The notes below the pieces were generated by a model. The model saw only the letters and a program-made list of their open reading frames with translations. It searched no databases and had not been told where the DNA came from. DNA of 64,000 bases from Roseiconus nitratireducens (GTDB taxonomy: Bacteria; Planctomycetota; Planctomycetia; Pirellulales; Pirellulaceae): assembly GCF_008629675.1 (NCBI RefSeq), contig NZ_VWOX01000020.1, positions 1-64,000 of the forward strand. Direction: 5' to 3'. The translations under genes were made by a program, and so were the position numbers. Positions 45,507-55,181 of the stretch are shown here, piece after piece (the stretch's first letter is position 1; each line of letters opens with the position of its first letter).

Positions 45507-46811
45507 CTATGGTCTCGGCTCAAGGGCGACTTTAACAGCAACTTTCATGCGGCCGACTTTGGGATTATCGGACTCCACCCAAAGGATTCCAAAGTCGTCT
45601 TTACTCTTCCCCAGCAAGTCGACGAGTTCCTGGCCGGCCTGAAGCTTCAGCTGAATCGGAAACAACTTCATGTTCCCCCGACCGACAGACTTCCCGATAC
45701 TTGCCTGGATCACGTCATCCGGGTAGACCTCCCCAATCGTAAGGTTTACCTCGTCTTGTTGGCTACCCTTCAAAACCACGAAAGCCTTGTACTCCAGCGG
45801 ATCGTCTTCGTCCAAACGCCCCAGGGTCCAGACGTAGCTGCCGCCGGAGGTCGTTTTCAGCTTGGACGACTCGATCATGCTCAGTGAACCGATGATCCGA
45901 CCGGCGCACTCGGCTGACGCCACGTAGGTCTCGCCGTCAGCGAGCACGATCTCGGCAGTGGACTCCGATGTTGCATCGGTCGAGTCCTTGGGATCCGGCG
46001 TGTTGGTGGCATCGGATTCGCCGGTTTTCTTGAAACGCACCTGCATGGGCGTCACGATCGGCCCCTGACGCACCCCTGGTTTGACCTTGGCGGTGATCCG
46101 AAAGCCCTGTTTGGCATGCTGATACACGTCGTCATCTGCCGACGGATCAAAGGGTTCAAATTCGAACTCGGCCAGCTCGGTCATCTCTTCGCTGCCAAAC
46201 ACGGCATCGACCAGCTCGATCGGATCGTCGAAATAGCTGTACATCTTCGTTGAGAACTCGAACGATTCCCCCGACAGGACTTCCCCGAAGGTCACCTTCT
46301 TCGGCTGGAACTCGATGTCACTGATCACCAATCCGTTGACCGTCAGCCGGATCGCCGGACGGATCGGGTCGTTGGTTCGGATCTCCGCCGACTGTTCGAA
46401 AATCTTGACGTCGTTGCCGACGGTCCATTCCAGCGTGATCGGCGTCGATTCGCCGGGGGCCAGAACGTTTTTGTTCAGTGATCCCAGCGTGCATTTGCAG
46501 GTCGACGCTCCGACTTCCAGTCGCAAGGGCTCCTTGCCGGAGTTCTTGATGATGAACTCGTGCTTGCCTTTTGCCCCCGGCTCCAACGCCCCAAAGTCGT
46601 ACGTTTTTTCCGTCAGCAGTTCGGCAACGGCGTTGGCGTCCGTCTGATACTCGGCCAGCTTTTCCATCACGTTCCCGGCGTGAACGGTCCCGTCCATGGT
46701 GATTTCGCCCAAGTAGGCTTTGCGGTGACCGTATTGGACGTAGTTCATCGCCCAGGCGAAGGACGTTCCCAAGACGACCGCCAGAGGAATCAGCAACCAG
46801 AATTTTTTCAC
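45507..46811 (-). CDS. DUF1573-domain exported protein
   Basis: About 434 residues from GTG 46811 (AGG 8 nt upstream; TTG 46817 is also in frame). A signal or anchor helix (FWLLIPLAVVLGTSFAWA) is followed by a DUF1573 Ig-like domain at about 70-165, with YDFGALEPGAKGKHEFIIKN and the conserved paired cysteines in STCKCTLGSL, then LAPGESTPITLEWT. A second beta-rich region (IEFQPKKVTFGEVLSGESFEF) probably repeats the fold. Function is unknown; such proteins are numerous in planctomycetes and lie outside the cytoplasm. It sits between the O-antigen-ligase-like gene and the cytochrome fusion gene on the same strand. Confidence 0.8.
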   Translation of the reverse strand: MKKFWLLIPLAVVLGTSFAWAMNYVQYGHRKAYLGEITMDGTVHAGNVMEKLAEYQTDANAVAELLTEKTYDFGALEPGAKGKHEFIIKNSGKEPLRLEVGASTCKCTLGSLNKNVLAPGESTPITLEWTVGNDVKIFEQSAEIRTNDPIRPAIRLTVNGLVISDIEFQPKKVTFGEVLSGESFEFSTKMYSYFDDPIELVDAVFGSEEMTELAEFEFEPFDPSADDDVYQHAKQGFRITAKVKPGVRQGPIVTPMQVRFKKTGESDATNTPDPKDSTDATSESTAEIVLADGETYVASAECAGRIIGSLSMIESSKLKTTSGGSYVWTLGRLDEDDPLEYKAFVVLKGSQQDEVNLTIGEVYPDDVIQASIGKSVGRGNMKLFPIQLKLQAGQELVDLLGKSKDDFGILWVESDNPKVGRMKVAVKVALEPRP

Positions 46812-46880
46812 GACCAAAACCTGTCCGAAAGGACCACTCTTGAAGAAGACAAAGTTTCTAGCTTGGGTGCTACGCGGCGT

Positions 46881-49346
46881 TTATTCAAGCGGTTCGTCGA
46901 TCCGCGACAACTCCGCCCGAAACACCTCTTTGACCGGTCGCCGGTCCGGTGCCGTCCGGACGCTGGCCCCCCGGGGCTTGACCACGAAAATGTGCTGGAG
47001 CCCCAAATCGCGGACCAGATTCCCACCCAGCAGCGAAAGTTCCCGGGCCCGGGCCAGCAGTTCCATGGATTCGGCCGTCTTCGCCCGGGCTCGCGAGATG
47101 GCGGCCGCTTGGGCCACCAGCGAAACATCGGTCGGATTCCCTGCGAGGGCCCGAAAAATCAAATCTTCGGCTCGCGCCAGATCCTCCTCACGGCCGTATC
47201 GTTGGTAGAGATGCAAGCTTTGCTCGCCAGCCGCCCTCTCGATCAACGGATTGTCCCCGGCTCGACGCACGGCCGTCTCCATCGCCTCCAGCCACTCCCT
47301 TCGATCGGCGGGACGATCCCCCTGTCCGACCAGGCGACTGCGGAACAGCTCCGACCGCCACAAAGGCGACGCGACTCCCCACGGATCCGCCTGTACTGCC
47401 CGTTCGCTCTCCCGCTCGGCACGCAGGCCCAGCCCCCGGCGCACCGCGTCTTCGGCATGCTGCTGGGCCAACGATGACGACTGCGCCGGACCAATCGACA
47501 CCAACCGCAAGGTCAGCAGCAAGGCGCCGCCGACGACCAACCCGCCCAACGCCAGACGCGACGCTTGCCGCCGTCCCAACGCCTGCGACGCGACACCAGG
47601 ACGTCCGGTGACCCCATCGACGTGGCAAAGCATCGACGCGCTGATCCACACCGCCAGGGCGACCCCGGGTACCGTCCAGCCGCCGGAGACGGTCAGGTGG
47701 ATCATGATCGCCAACAAAATGGCTGACACCAGTTTCCTGATTTCAAGTTTGGCTTGCGTGTCGCTCCACTGCGATTGATTCATCCGCTGGGATTCATGGT
47801 GAAGCAGGTACCCGGCCGCGATGGCGACGGGAATACCAAACACCGCCGCCTGAAAATCCTGGAGCTGTCCCGACGCTGCCACCAATAGCCAAACCAGCAA
47901 CAGTGCGACACCGGCACCAGAAGCCATCCACCGTGATCCGTCCTTGACCTGGGTAACGGAGGACGCGGCGGCGGAATCAACCGCAGCCAAATCGACTTCG
48001 GTTGCCGGTTGCGGAGAGGTTGCCTCATGGCGCGCCGCGCGGACGATCGCCCACACCAACGCGGCAAGCAACACGCCGGCAATCCAGCCTCCCGATGCCA
48101 AGGTTTCGAACACAAAGTTATGTGGGTCCGCAATGGTTTCACTGGCGATCGGCAAACGATACCGCAGGTACATCGACTGGAATCCGCCCGGTCCGGCACC
48201 GAGCCAGGGATGCTCTGCCAGCAGAGCCAACGTCGACTTCCAATACCTCAGACGGAACTCCAGGGAGGCCGGTGCCGCAGACATCCACTCTTCGTCGCCA
48301 AACAGCAGCACGCCGACGACGAACGCGGCCGCGATACCGACGACGCCCAACGACAGCTTGACCAGCCCGGCTTTGCGACGCCGGTCCGCCCCTTGGCCGG
48401 ACACCCCGCTCGGCATCCACAACCACGCCAAGGCGATCAGCGATGCCAGAATTGCGCTGCGACTGCGAGTAGCAATCAGCGCCGCGACGGCCAACAGCAA
48501 CAGCGCCCCAAAACCGATCGTCACGGCCGGATGCCGATGACGGTGACGCCACCGCCAGAGCACACCAGCCGGCACCAGCACGGCGACCAGCAGGATGGCG
48601 GCCAATGAATTTGCCAAGGCGAAGGTCCCCGTCGGACCGCCGTCCAGCAAGCGATTGGCAAACACCATACGCCGCGCCGTCCCGGGCGGGGCGTCAATTC
48701 CTGCGGAACGTAGCACGGCATCCGGGTCCGCCAGGTAGGCGGCACGCGTTGCCGGCAGACTGATCCATTGCTGGTGCAAGGCGTGAACCGCCATCCCCGC
48801 GGCCACGGCAAACAACAACGACACCATCACCATCTGGGACGGCCGGTCGGTCAACAAACGTCGCGCCGACGTCAACACCCCCGCTCCGGCGACCCAGAAC
48901 CAGGCTTCGTTAGTTGCTTCGCGGAGGTTCCCCGGCGGGCACGTTGCCAGGGCGGCAAACATCATCCAAGCGGCGAGATTCCACGCCAGCACATCGATCA
49001 CCAGGCCCGACCCCAGCAAACCGGAAACGGAGGCATTGCAACGGTCGCTTGGCAGCGTCCCCTGGCGAGTGCCGTTCGCTTGGACGCCGGCGAACCGCAT
49101 CCACGGCTCGGTGACCACGGTCAGGGTCGCCAGGCACACCGCCAGGGCGACAAACCACAGGGCGTCACCGTTTTCGACCTGCACGCTGTCACTGGGATAG
49201 TACGCGACGTACACCACCAGACCGCCCAGCACGGCCAGGGCGACCCGCCGACACGGCACGACCCACCGGGGCAGGGCATCCGCCGCCGGCGACGTTTCGC
49301 CCGGGCGGTCCCGTTCGGCCGTCAATCGAGATCTTGCTTTTGCCAT
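46881..49346 (-). CDS. O-antigen ligase-family membrane protein with helical-repeat tail
   Basis: About 821 residues from ATG 49346, which overlaps the upstream WecA/MraY-like gene by 25 nt. Ten or more hydrophobic helices cover residues about 30-540. The Wzy_C/WaaL signatures are IATRSRSAILASLIALAWLW and the periplasmic motif YRLPIASETIADPHNFVFETLASGGWIAG, which contains the usual HNxxFE. The last 200 residues are soluble and helical (LGLRAERESERAVQADPW, AEDLIFRALAGNPTDVSLV), resembling TPR repeats. It probably polymerises or ligates a glycan, perhaps one begun by the adjacent phosphosugar transferase. It is separate from the 17.8-29.5 kb cluster. Confidence 0.8.
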   Translation of the reverse strand: MAKARSRLTAERDRPGETSPAADALPRWVVPCRRVALAVLGGLVVYVAYYPSDSVQVENGDALWFVALAVCLATLTVVTEPWMRFAGVQANGTRQGTLPSDRCNASVSGLLGSGLVIDVLAWNLAAWMMFAALATCPPGNLREATNEAWFWVAGAGVLTSARRLLTDRPSQMVMVSLLFAVAAGMAVHALHQQWISLPATRAAYLADPDAVLRSAGIDAPPGTARRMVFANRLLDGGPTGTFALANSLAAILLVAVLVPAGVLWRWRHRHRHPAVTIGFGALLLLAVAALIATRSRSAILASLIALAWLWMPSGVSGQGADRRRKAGLVKLSLGVVGIAAAFVVGVLLFGDEEWMSAAPASLEFRLRYWKSTLALLAEHPWLGAGPGGFQSMYLRYRLPIASETIADPHNFVFETLASGGWIAGVLLAALVWAIVRAARHEATSPQPATEVDLAAVDSAAASSVTQVKDGSRWMASGAGVALLLVWLLVAASGQLQDFQAAVFGIPVAIAAGYLLHHESQRMNQSQWSDTQAKLEIRKLVSAILLAIMIHLTVSGGWTVPGVALAVWISASMLCHVDGVTGRPGVASQALGRRQASRLALGGLVVGGALLLTLRLVSIGPAQSSSLAQQHAEDAVRRGLGLRAERESERAVQADPWGVASPLWRSELFRSRLVGQGDRPADRREWLEAMETAVRRAGDNPLIERAAGEQSLHLYQRYGREEDLARAEDLIFRALAGNPTDVSLVAQAAAISRARAKTAESMELLARARELSLLGGNLVRDLGLQHIFVVKPRGASVRTAPDRRPVKEVFRAELSRIDEPLE

Positions 49347-50449
49347 CCGGTCGATTCCAAAATCACGACCAACAACAACATGCATGCGACGATGCCCAGC
49401 ACGGCGGTGGCTTGCAACACGGAAACGTGTACCAACAACAGTGCCGCCAAACCGCAGGTTCCGGTGACCAAGTAAATGGTCAACACCGCTTGCGGCCGCG
49501 AAAGCCCCAATTCGACCAGACGGTGTGAAAAATGACTTCGGTCACCGGAAAACAGGCTGCGTCCTTCCCGCAGACGGATCCACAGCACCGTGGCCATGTC
49601 GTACATCGGGATCGCCATGGCACACAGGGGCGCCAACACGGCGTGCGGTCGGGGCTGGCTGGCAAAGGTTGCCATCAACATCGACACGGCGATCAGGAAT
49701 CCCACCAGGTAGCTTCCCCCGTCTCCCATGAAGATCCGGGCCGGCGGTCGGTTGTGCCACAAGAACCCCAGCACCGACCCGCAAACGACCAACAACAAAC
49801 CGGAGACGAACAGTTGCGGTTGGCCTGAGGAAGGGCTGGACGTCGTCAACATCACCGCGGCCATCGAGGCGGCGATGATCACCGCGACTCCGCCGCTCAG
49901 CCCGTCCATGTTGTCAAGCATATTGAAGGCGTTGATCACCGCCACGATCCAGACGACCGACAACAGGTTGGTCAACCAAGTCTGGCCGATGAACGCGGTC
50001 AGACCGAATCCCAGTCCGTAAACCACAAAGGCCGCCACCGCAAACTCGACGGCCAAGCGAACGCCGACCGGGGCGCCTCGGCGATCGTCCCACAGCCCCA
50101 AAGCGAACAACACGGTGGCCGCAGCCAACAGCCCCCACAACTGCCCCAGCCGGGAAGCGACACCTTCGACATGGGGGCGGATCCAAGACGGCAACACCTC
50201 GGGTAGGAGCCCGCGTTGAAGCCCCATCACCCACAGCGTTCCAAGCAGCATCGGCACGACGATGCCAAGCCAGATCCCGATGCCGCCGCCCAACGGGGTC
50301 GCGCGGGCGTGCGTGCTGTGCCCACCGGGATTGGCCAGCAAGCCCCAACGGACCGCATAGCGTCGGACCGGGTACAAGCTTGCCAGACTGACCACCAGGG
50401 GCGGGAGCACCGCCGCAACGATCAACCAGCCGACGAGCTTGCTGTCCAA
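49322..50449 (-). CDS. WecA/MraY-type polyprenyl-phosphate sugar-1-phosphate transferase
   Basis: About 375 residues with about ten membrane helices. Signature motifs: LANPGGHSTHARATPLGGGIGIW (first cytoplasmic loop), NAFNMLDNMDGLSGG (catalytic DD-type motif), FLWHNRPPARIFMGDGGSYLVGF and GDRSHFSHRLVELGLS (HxxR-type loop). It loads a HexNAc-1-phosphate onto undecaprenyl phosphate to start a surface polymer. The start is uncertain: no ATG is near, and TTG 50449, 5 nt after the accC stop, fits the topology. It is encoded between accC and the O-antigen-ligase-like gene. Confidence 0.85.
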   Translation of the reverse strand: MDSKLVGWLIVAAVLPPLVVSLASLYPVRRYAVRWGLLANPGGHSTHARATPLGGGIGIWLGIVVPMLLGTLWVMGLQRGLLPEVLPSWIRPHVEGVASRLGQLWGLLAAATVLFALGLWDDRRGAPVGVRLAVEFAVAAFVVYGLGFGLTAFIGQTWLTNLLSVVWIVAVINAFNMLDNMDGLSGGVAVIIAASMAAVMLTTSSPSSGQPQLFVSGLLLVVCGSVLGFLWHNRPPARIFMGDGGSYLVGFLIAVSMLMATFASQPRPHAVLAPLCAMAIPMYDMATVLWIRLREGRSLFSGDRSHFSHRLVELGLSRPQAVLTIYLVTGTCGLAALLLVHVSVLQATAVLGIVACMLLLVVILESTGWQKQDLD

Positions 50450-50453
50450 GAGA

Positions 50454-51800
50454 TCAATTGCCTGTGAATTCGCGTTCGACAAACTTCGTGTCGTGCTTTC
50501 CGGAGACGAATTCCGGATGCTGCAGAACCGCGTCGTGGAACAACGCCGTGGTCGCAATGCCTTCGGCCTGGATCTCTGCCAACGCACGACGCATGGTTTC
50601 GATCGCCTCGTCCCGGGTCGGACGATGCACGATCAACTTCCCGATCATCGAATCGTAATGCGGCGGAACGGTGTAGCCGCCGTAAACGTGGGAGTCGAAC
50701 CGCACGCCCAGTCCGCCGGGCGCGAAGAACAAACCAATTTTACCCGGGCTGGGCATAAAATTCTTGTTCGGATTCTCCGCGTTGATGCGACACTCGATCG
50801 CGTGGCCGCTGACGGACAAATCGTCCTGGCTGAACGATAGCTCCTTGCCGGCCGCCACGCGAATCTGTTCCTTGATCAGGTCGACGCCGGTGATCATCTC
50901 GGTCACCGGGTGCTCCACCTGAATCCGGGCGTTGACTTCGATGAAATAGAAGTCGTCGTTCTGGTCGACAATGAATTCGACCGTTCCGGCGTTGCTGTAC
51001 TGGGCCCCGCGGATCATCCGCACTGCGGCTTCACAAATCGCCTCGCGTTTGCTGTCGGGCAGATTCGGGCTGGGGGCCTCTTCGATCAGTTTTTGGTGGC
51101 GACGCTGGACACTGCAATCACGTTCGAACAGGTGACACACGTTGCCGTGGGTGTCGGCGATCACCTGAACCTCGACGTGACGCGGCGAACCGATGTAGCG
51201 TTCTAAATAGACGCCCCCGTTGCCGAACGCGGCCTGCGCTTCGTTGCGAGCCTGCTGCAGGGAACTGGTCAGCGAGGCGGGATCTTCGGCCACCCGCATT
51301 CCCTTGCCGCCGCCACCGGCGGTGGCTTTGATCAGAACCGGAAAGCCGATTTCCTCAGCGATCTTGATCGCATCCTTGTCGTCGGTGATCAGCCCGTCGC
51401 TGCCGGGCACGACGGGAACCTTGTTGGCGATGGCCATCGAACGCGCGGTGTTCTTGTCGCCCAACTTCTCCATCGCTTGCGGGCTGGGTCCGATGAACTC
51501 AAATCCGCTTTCGCGACAGACCTCGTTGAAGTGCGCGTTCTCCGCCAGAAACCCATAGCCGGGATGGATGGCGTCCACGTTGCCCACCTCCGCCGCCGCG
51601 ATGATCTGGTCGATCTTCAAATAGCTGTCGGCGCTTTTGGGTCCTCCGACGCAATAGGCTTCGTCGGCCAGTTTGACGTGCATCGACTCCGCATCGGCAG
51701 TGCTGTAGACCGCCACCGACAAGATCCCCATCTCGCGACAGGCGCGAATGATTCGAAGCGCAATTTCGCCACGGTTGGCGATCAGTACTTTTTGAAACAC
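50454..51800 (-). CDS. accC: Biotin carboxylase subunit of acetyl-CoA carboxylase
   Basis: 448 residues. ATP-dependent carboxylation of biotin on AccB, the first step of fatty-acid synthesis. Motifs: KVLIANRGEIALRIIRACRE, HPGYGFLAENAHF, IKATAGGGGKGMRV (ATP grasp), RDCSVQRRHQKLIEEAPS, FIEVNARIQVEHPVTE and GHAIECRINAENP. The length matches AccC (about 449). It follows accB by 54 nt on the same strand, the common accBC order. Confidence 0.97.
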   Translation of the reverse strand: MFQKVLIANRGEIALRIIRACREMGILSVAVYSTADAESMHVKLADEAYCVGGPKSADSYLKIDQIIAAAEVGNVDAIHPGYGFLAENAHFNEVCRESGFEFIGPSPQAMEKLGDKNTARSMAIANKVPVVPGSDGLITDDKDAIKIAEEIGFPVLIKATAGGGGKGMRVAEDPASLTSSLQQARNEAQAAFGNGGVYLERYIGSPRHVEVQVIADTHGNVCHLFERDCSVQRRHQKLIEEAPSPNLPDSKREAICEAAVRMIRGAQYSNAGTVEFIVDQNDDFYFIEVNARIQVEHPVTEMITGVDLIKEQIRVAAGKELSFSQDDLSVSGHAIECRINAENPNKNFMPSPGKIGLFFAPGGLGVRFDSHVYGGYTVPPHYDSMIGKLIVHRPTRDEAIETMRRALAEIQAEGIATTALFHDAVLQHPEFVSGKHDTKFVEREFTGN

Positions 51801-51854
51801 AACTTTCTCTGGCGCAGCGCTGGTGATGGACGGACGGGTCCCGAGGCGGACGGA

Positions 51855-52346
51855 CTAGGGATTGGGTTGAATGCGAAACATCGGTTTGCCGAAGTCAACC
51901 GCTTGTTGATCGGCCACCAACACCTCAACGACCTTTCCACTGCACTCGGCGGGAATCTCGTTGAACACCTTCATGGCTTCGACGATGCACACAATCGTGT
52001 CGGGGCTGACCATTTGCCCGACCTGCACGAACGATTCCGACTCCGGGTTCGGGCGCGAGTAAAACGTGCCGACCATCGGGGCATCAATGGTGATCGTTCC
52101 CTCATTGGCCGACGACGCCGGTGCGGCCGAACCGGGGGCCGGAGCGGGAGCTGCCGCCGGGGGCGCCGCAGCAGCTGCTGCAGGAGGTGACAGATAAACC
52201 GGTTCGCTGCCGCGTCCCAGCTTGATGCGGTCATCGCCCTGCTGCAGATCCACCTCCGTCAGTTCGTGTTGTTCCATCAATTCGACGATGGCGCGAATGC
52301 GTTCGATGTCGAACACGCTTTCGCCCGGTTGTTTGCCTTTTGTCAT
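51855..52346 (-). CDS. accB: Biotin carboxyl carrier protein of acetyl-CoA carboxylase
   Basis: 163 residues from ATG 52346. The N-terminus (FDIERIRAIVELMEQHELTEVDLQQGDDRIKL) is the usual AccB leader. An Ala/Pro linker (about 55-85) follows, and the biotinyl domain carries the acceptor lysine in VEAMKVFNEI and ends FGKPMFRI. Partner of accC immediately downstream. The 240-bp gap to the upstream aminopeptidase gene may contain its promoter; I see no clear element there. Confidence 0.95.
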   Translation of the reverse strand: MTKGKQPGESVFDIERIRAIVELMEQHELTEVDLQQGDDRIKLGRGSEPVYLSPPAAAAAAPPAAAPAPAPGSAAPASSANEGTITIDAPMVGTFYSRPNPESESFVQVGQMVSPDTIVCIVEAMKVFNEIPAECSGKVVEVLVADQQAVDFGKPMFRIQPNP

Positions 52347-52585
52347 GCCTGTCTCATCGGGAGTAGGTCCGAACGCGTTTCCGCGTGACGGGGACTTCAC
52401 CGTCGGCGAAGTTCGAAAACTCGTGGGGTGCTGTGGTGCGGCTCTCAGGGCCGCCATCGGCTCGGATCGAACCGCCGGGGCGCTGGGACGGCTTCTCGCC
52501 GACCCGTTCAGGATGCATCGCCGGACCTGACGCGTCCAGTTCCGCACCGTCTTTCCCAGTCCCCCGCCGTCGATCGAGCGAGGTT

Positions 52586-53671
52586 TTACAGGATCAATCG
52601 ACAATCATCGAGACCCTTTGGGAATCCGCTCAATACCTCGTGGCCGTTCTCGGTGACCAACACGTCGTCCTCGATCCGAATGCCGAATTCGCCTTCGAAG
52701 TAAACGCCCGGCTCCACCGTGATCACCATCCCGGGCGCCAATGTCTCGTCGCTGGTCGCCGAAAGCCGCGGGGATTCGTGAATCTGCAGCCCCACGCCGT
52801 GTCCCAATCCGTGGACGAAACGATCTCCCAAACCCGCCCGGTCCAACACGTCGCGCGCGGCCGCATCGATTTCCGACGTGGCGACCCCCGGGGCGATCCG
52901 CTCGATCGCGGCCAGCTGTGAGTCCAGAACCGCCTGGTAGGCCCGTTCGAAATTCGCCGGCGGGGAACCGAAATGGAAGGTTCGCGTCAAATCGCTGGCA
53001 TACCCCCCCAGCAGGGTTCCCCAGTCAATCAGCAGGGTCGAATGGTTCCCGATCACGACCGGGCGACTGTGGTAGTGGGGCTTGGCACCACCGGGACCGG
53101 CACCGATGATCGGCTCGAAACTGAACCCTTCCCCCCCCAAGCGACGAATCGTTGCCTCCAGGTCGTACGCGATCTCCTGCTCGGTCCAGTCCGGGCCCAG
53201 TTTTGCGAGCACCGATTGCAATGCCCGCTCGTTGATCCGCACCGCCTGCCGCAGCGTCCGTATCTCCTGCGGATCTTTGATCATCCGCTGCTTCAGGATC
53301 ACCCCGGACGATTCGCACCACTGCTGCTGTGGCAGCCTGGCCCGCAGTCCGCTGAACGTCGTCACCGTCATCTGATCTGCTTCGATGCCGACACGGCCGG
53401 CGCCGCTTTCTTTGATGATCTCGGCGAGGAAGTCCAGCGGCTTTTCACTCGGCGAACGGATCGCCGCCAGCACTCCCGGACACTCCTCGTCCAATTGCTT
53501 CTTGTACCGCCCATCGCTGATCAACAAGGCTTTACCGGGCTCCACCAATAGCGCCGAACTGTCGCCGGTGAAACCGGTCAGGTATCGCACGTTGATCTCG
53601 TCGGTGACCAGCAGGGCGTCCATCTCCAGCGCCCCAAGCTGGTCGGCAAGTCGTTCAATTCGTGGCGTCAT
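52586..53671 (-). CDS. M24-family Xaa-Pro aminopeptidase
   Basis: 361 residues. Creatinase-type N-domain (LLVTDEINVRYLTGFTGDSSALLV), then the pita-bread catalytic fold with two metal ions: LIDWGTLLGGYASDLTRTF (two Asp), HGLGHGVGLQIHESPRL (His), ITVEPGVYFEGEFGIRIEDDVLV (two Glu). It removes N-terminal residues preceding proline. In many genomes a pepP/pepQ-like gene precedes efp and accBC; here efp is missing from between them. Its start overlaps the LRR gene stop by 4 nt. Confidence 0.92.
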   Translation of the reverse strand: MTPRIERLADQLGALEMDALLVTDEINVRYLTGFTGDSSALLVEPGKALLISDGRYKKQLDEECPGVLAAIRSPSEKPLDFLAEIIKESGAGRVGIEADQMTVTTFSGLRARLPQQQWCESSGVILKQRMIKDPQEIRTLRQAVRINERALQSVLAKLGPDWTEQEIAYDLEATIRRLGGEGFSFEPIIGAGPGGAKPHYHSRPVVIGNHSTLLIDWGTLLGGYASDLTRTFHFGSPPANFERAYQAVLDSQLAAIERIAPGVATSEIDAAARDVLDRAGLGDRFVHGLGHGVGLQIHESPRLSATSDETLAPGMVITVEPGVYFEGEFGIRIEDDVLVTENGHEVLSGFPKGLDDCRLIL

Positions 53672-54441
53672 GGATGTTCCTGGTCTCGATCAAGGTGTTT
53701 TTGGTTGACGTGCACGTGCACTTGCCGATGGTGTTCAAAGAACCAATCCCAGCCGTCGCTGGTGACACGACTGTCGTCGACATACAGCGAACGCAATTTC
53801 GGCAGGGCTGCAATTTTTTTCAGTCCTGCATCGTTGATGGGAACCCCGATCAGGTGCACGCTTCGCAGCGTGGCGATCGACGCCACCGCCTCGGCGGTTT
53901 CCGGCCCCAACCGCTCCCCACCCAGCCGCAGAGAACGCAAAGCCGGCAAACGTGCCAAGGCCCCCACGCCCGCCGCGGTTGCATCCGACTGGGGCAAATT
54001 CAAAATCTGCAGCGTGGATTGTCCTGCCAACTCCTGCAGAGCCTGGTCGGTTAGCGGCGAATGGCGGAGCCGCAGATGGCGAAGATTGGGCAGACGCGCG
54101 ATCGCGGCCGCCCCCTCGTCGTGGACCTGTCCGGCATCCAGAATCAACGTCTTCACCCAGTCGTCGTCTTCGCGAAATTGCTGCAGCATCGCATCGTCGA
54201 CCGCCGTTTCCCGCAGCTCCACGATGCCTACCTTTCCCGAGCCGGCCTTTCCCGACGCGGCGTCCCCGGAGGATTGCAACGACCGGCCGAGTGCCAGTTG
54301 CTGGGCCAGGTCGGGTTCCGGCGGCGGGACGGGCGGGGACGCGGGTTCCGGGCGATCACAGCCGCAAACCAGCCCCGTGGCCAACAACAGCGCGGCCAGG
54401 AAGACGAACCACGGCCGCGTGGCTGCCAACTTCAAATTCAA
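53668..54441 (-). CDS. Leucine-rich-repeat lipoprotein
   Basis: 257 residues. Signal peptide with lipobox (LLLATGLVCGC), a Pro-rich spacer, then about six to seven LRR-like units of 23-24 residues (LPNLRHLRLRHSPLTDQALQ, LPALRSLRLGGERLG, IATLRSVHLIGVPINDAGLK, LPKLRSLYVDDSRVTSDG). It is probably anchored in the cell envelope and may bind protein partners. The stop overlaps the aminopeptidase start (ATGA). It is the first gene of the long minus-strand run; the upstream side is the repeat-rich non-coding region. Confidence 0.8.
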   Translation of the reverse strand: MNLKLAATRPWFVFLAALLLATGLVCGCDRPEPASPPVPPPEPDLAQQLALGRSLQSSGDAASGKAGSGKVGIVELRETAVDDAMLQQFREDDDWVKTLILDAGQVHDEGAAAIARLPNLRHLRLRHSPLTDQALQELAGQSTLQILNLPQSDATAAGVGALARLPALRSLRLGGERLGPETAEAVASIATLRSVHLIGVPINDAGLKKIAALPKLRSLYVDDSRVTSDGWDWFFEHHRQVHVHVNQKHLDRDQEHP

Positions 54442-54641
54442 CGGAAGACCTCTCAGACATCACGGGCACAAAACGGCGCGGAGGCAGATGTTGTAACCGA
54501 CAGAGGCCGCCGGGGGACGCCCCAGCCAAAAGAACCCGGCAAGGAAGTCGCGGCGAGCAGGATGCGGGCAGAGGCCTTGGGTCCCCGGGCCGCCCCGAGC
54601 GGAACGCGGGGCCATGCACGAGTGGGCCACCAATGAATCGA

Positions 54642-54674
54642 GCATCGGGACGCTGCCGAGCAGCGTCCCGATGC
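54642..54674. other. Perfect 14-bp inverted repeat
   Basis: gcatcgggacgctg / cagcgtcccgatgc around a 5-nt loop, 200 bp upstream of the LRR lipoprotein gene in an 849-bp non-coding region. No T-run follows on either strand, so it could be an operator, an mRNA structure or a REP-like element rather than a terminator. Confidence 0.6.
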
Positions 54675-54830
54675 AAGCGGAATTCCGGCGTGGAGCTGCG
54701 TCTCAAGACGGTTGACCCAGAAACCGTCGTCAGCCGCATCGTCGCTCCGACCCGTGAAGGCCAGGAAACGATTCCCGCAAAGCGTTTGCCTACGCGCGAA
54801 AATCCGCTCAATGTTTCTTTTTTGCGCCGC

Positions 54831-54860
54831 CCAAACCTGCTCAGCCCAAACCTGCTCAAC
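54831..54860. repeat. 15-bp tandem duplication
   Basis: cccaaacctgctcag (54831-54845) is followed by a copy differing at one base (54846-54860), in the non-coding region between the LRR and foldase genes. Confidence 0.6.
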
Positions 54861-55081
54861 GCCTTGGCATGTTGCCGGCCGACGGCGACCTTGCGTGGGG
54901 AAATAACCTTCCTCGCCACAGCCTGTCAATGGCGATTGCCGATTCGGACCACATCGCCTGGATGCCGTTCGAGCCAGAGAGCCGTCGGGTTGCATCAGCC
55001 AAGCGCCCGTCGCCGCCTTCACCCGGACTCCCGATCGACTGCCCGCCACCGTGGAACTTCGTCAAATCCTTCCGCACACGG

Positions 55082-55181
55082 TCCTCTTACACAGTCCTCT
55101 TACACGCTTGGTCTCCCGCCTGCTTGGCCCCGCGCCTGCTTTGCCCCGCGTATGCTTGGCCACGCGTATGCTTGGCCACGG
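55082..55181. repeat. Two adjacent tandem repeat arrays (2 x 13 bp and 4 x 16 bp)
   Basis: gtcctcttacac plus one base occurs twice (55082-55094, 55095-55107). Four 16-bp units of consensus cgymtgcttggccmcg fill 55118-55181, the last two identical. They lie 110-210 bp upstream of the foldase gene. The whole stretch 54442-55290 otherwise shows no convincing gene. Confidence 0.75.
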
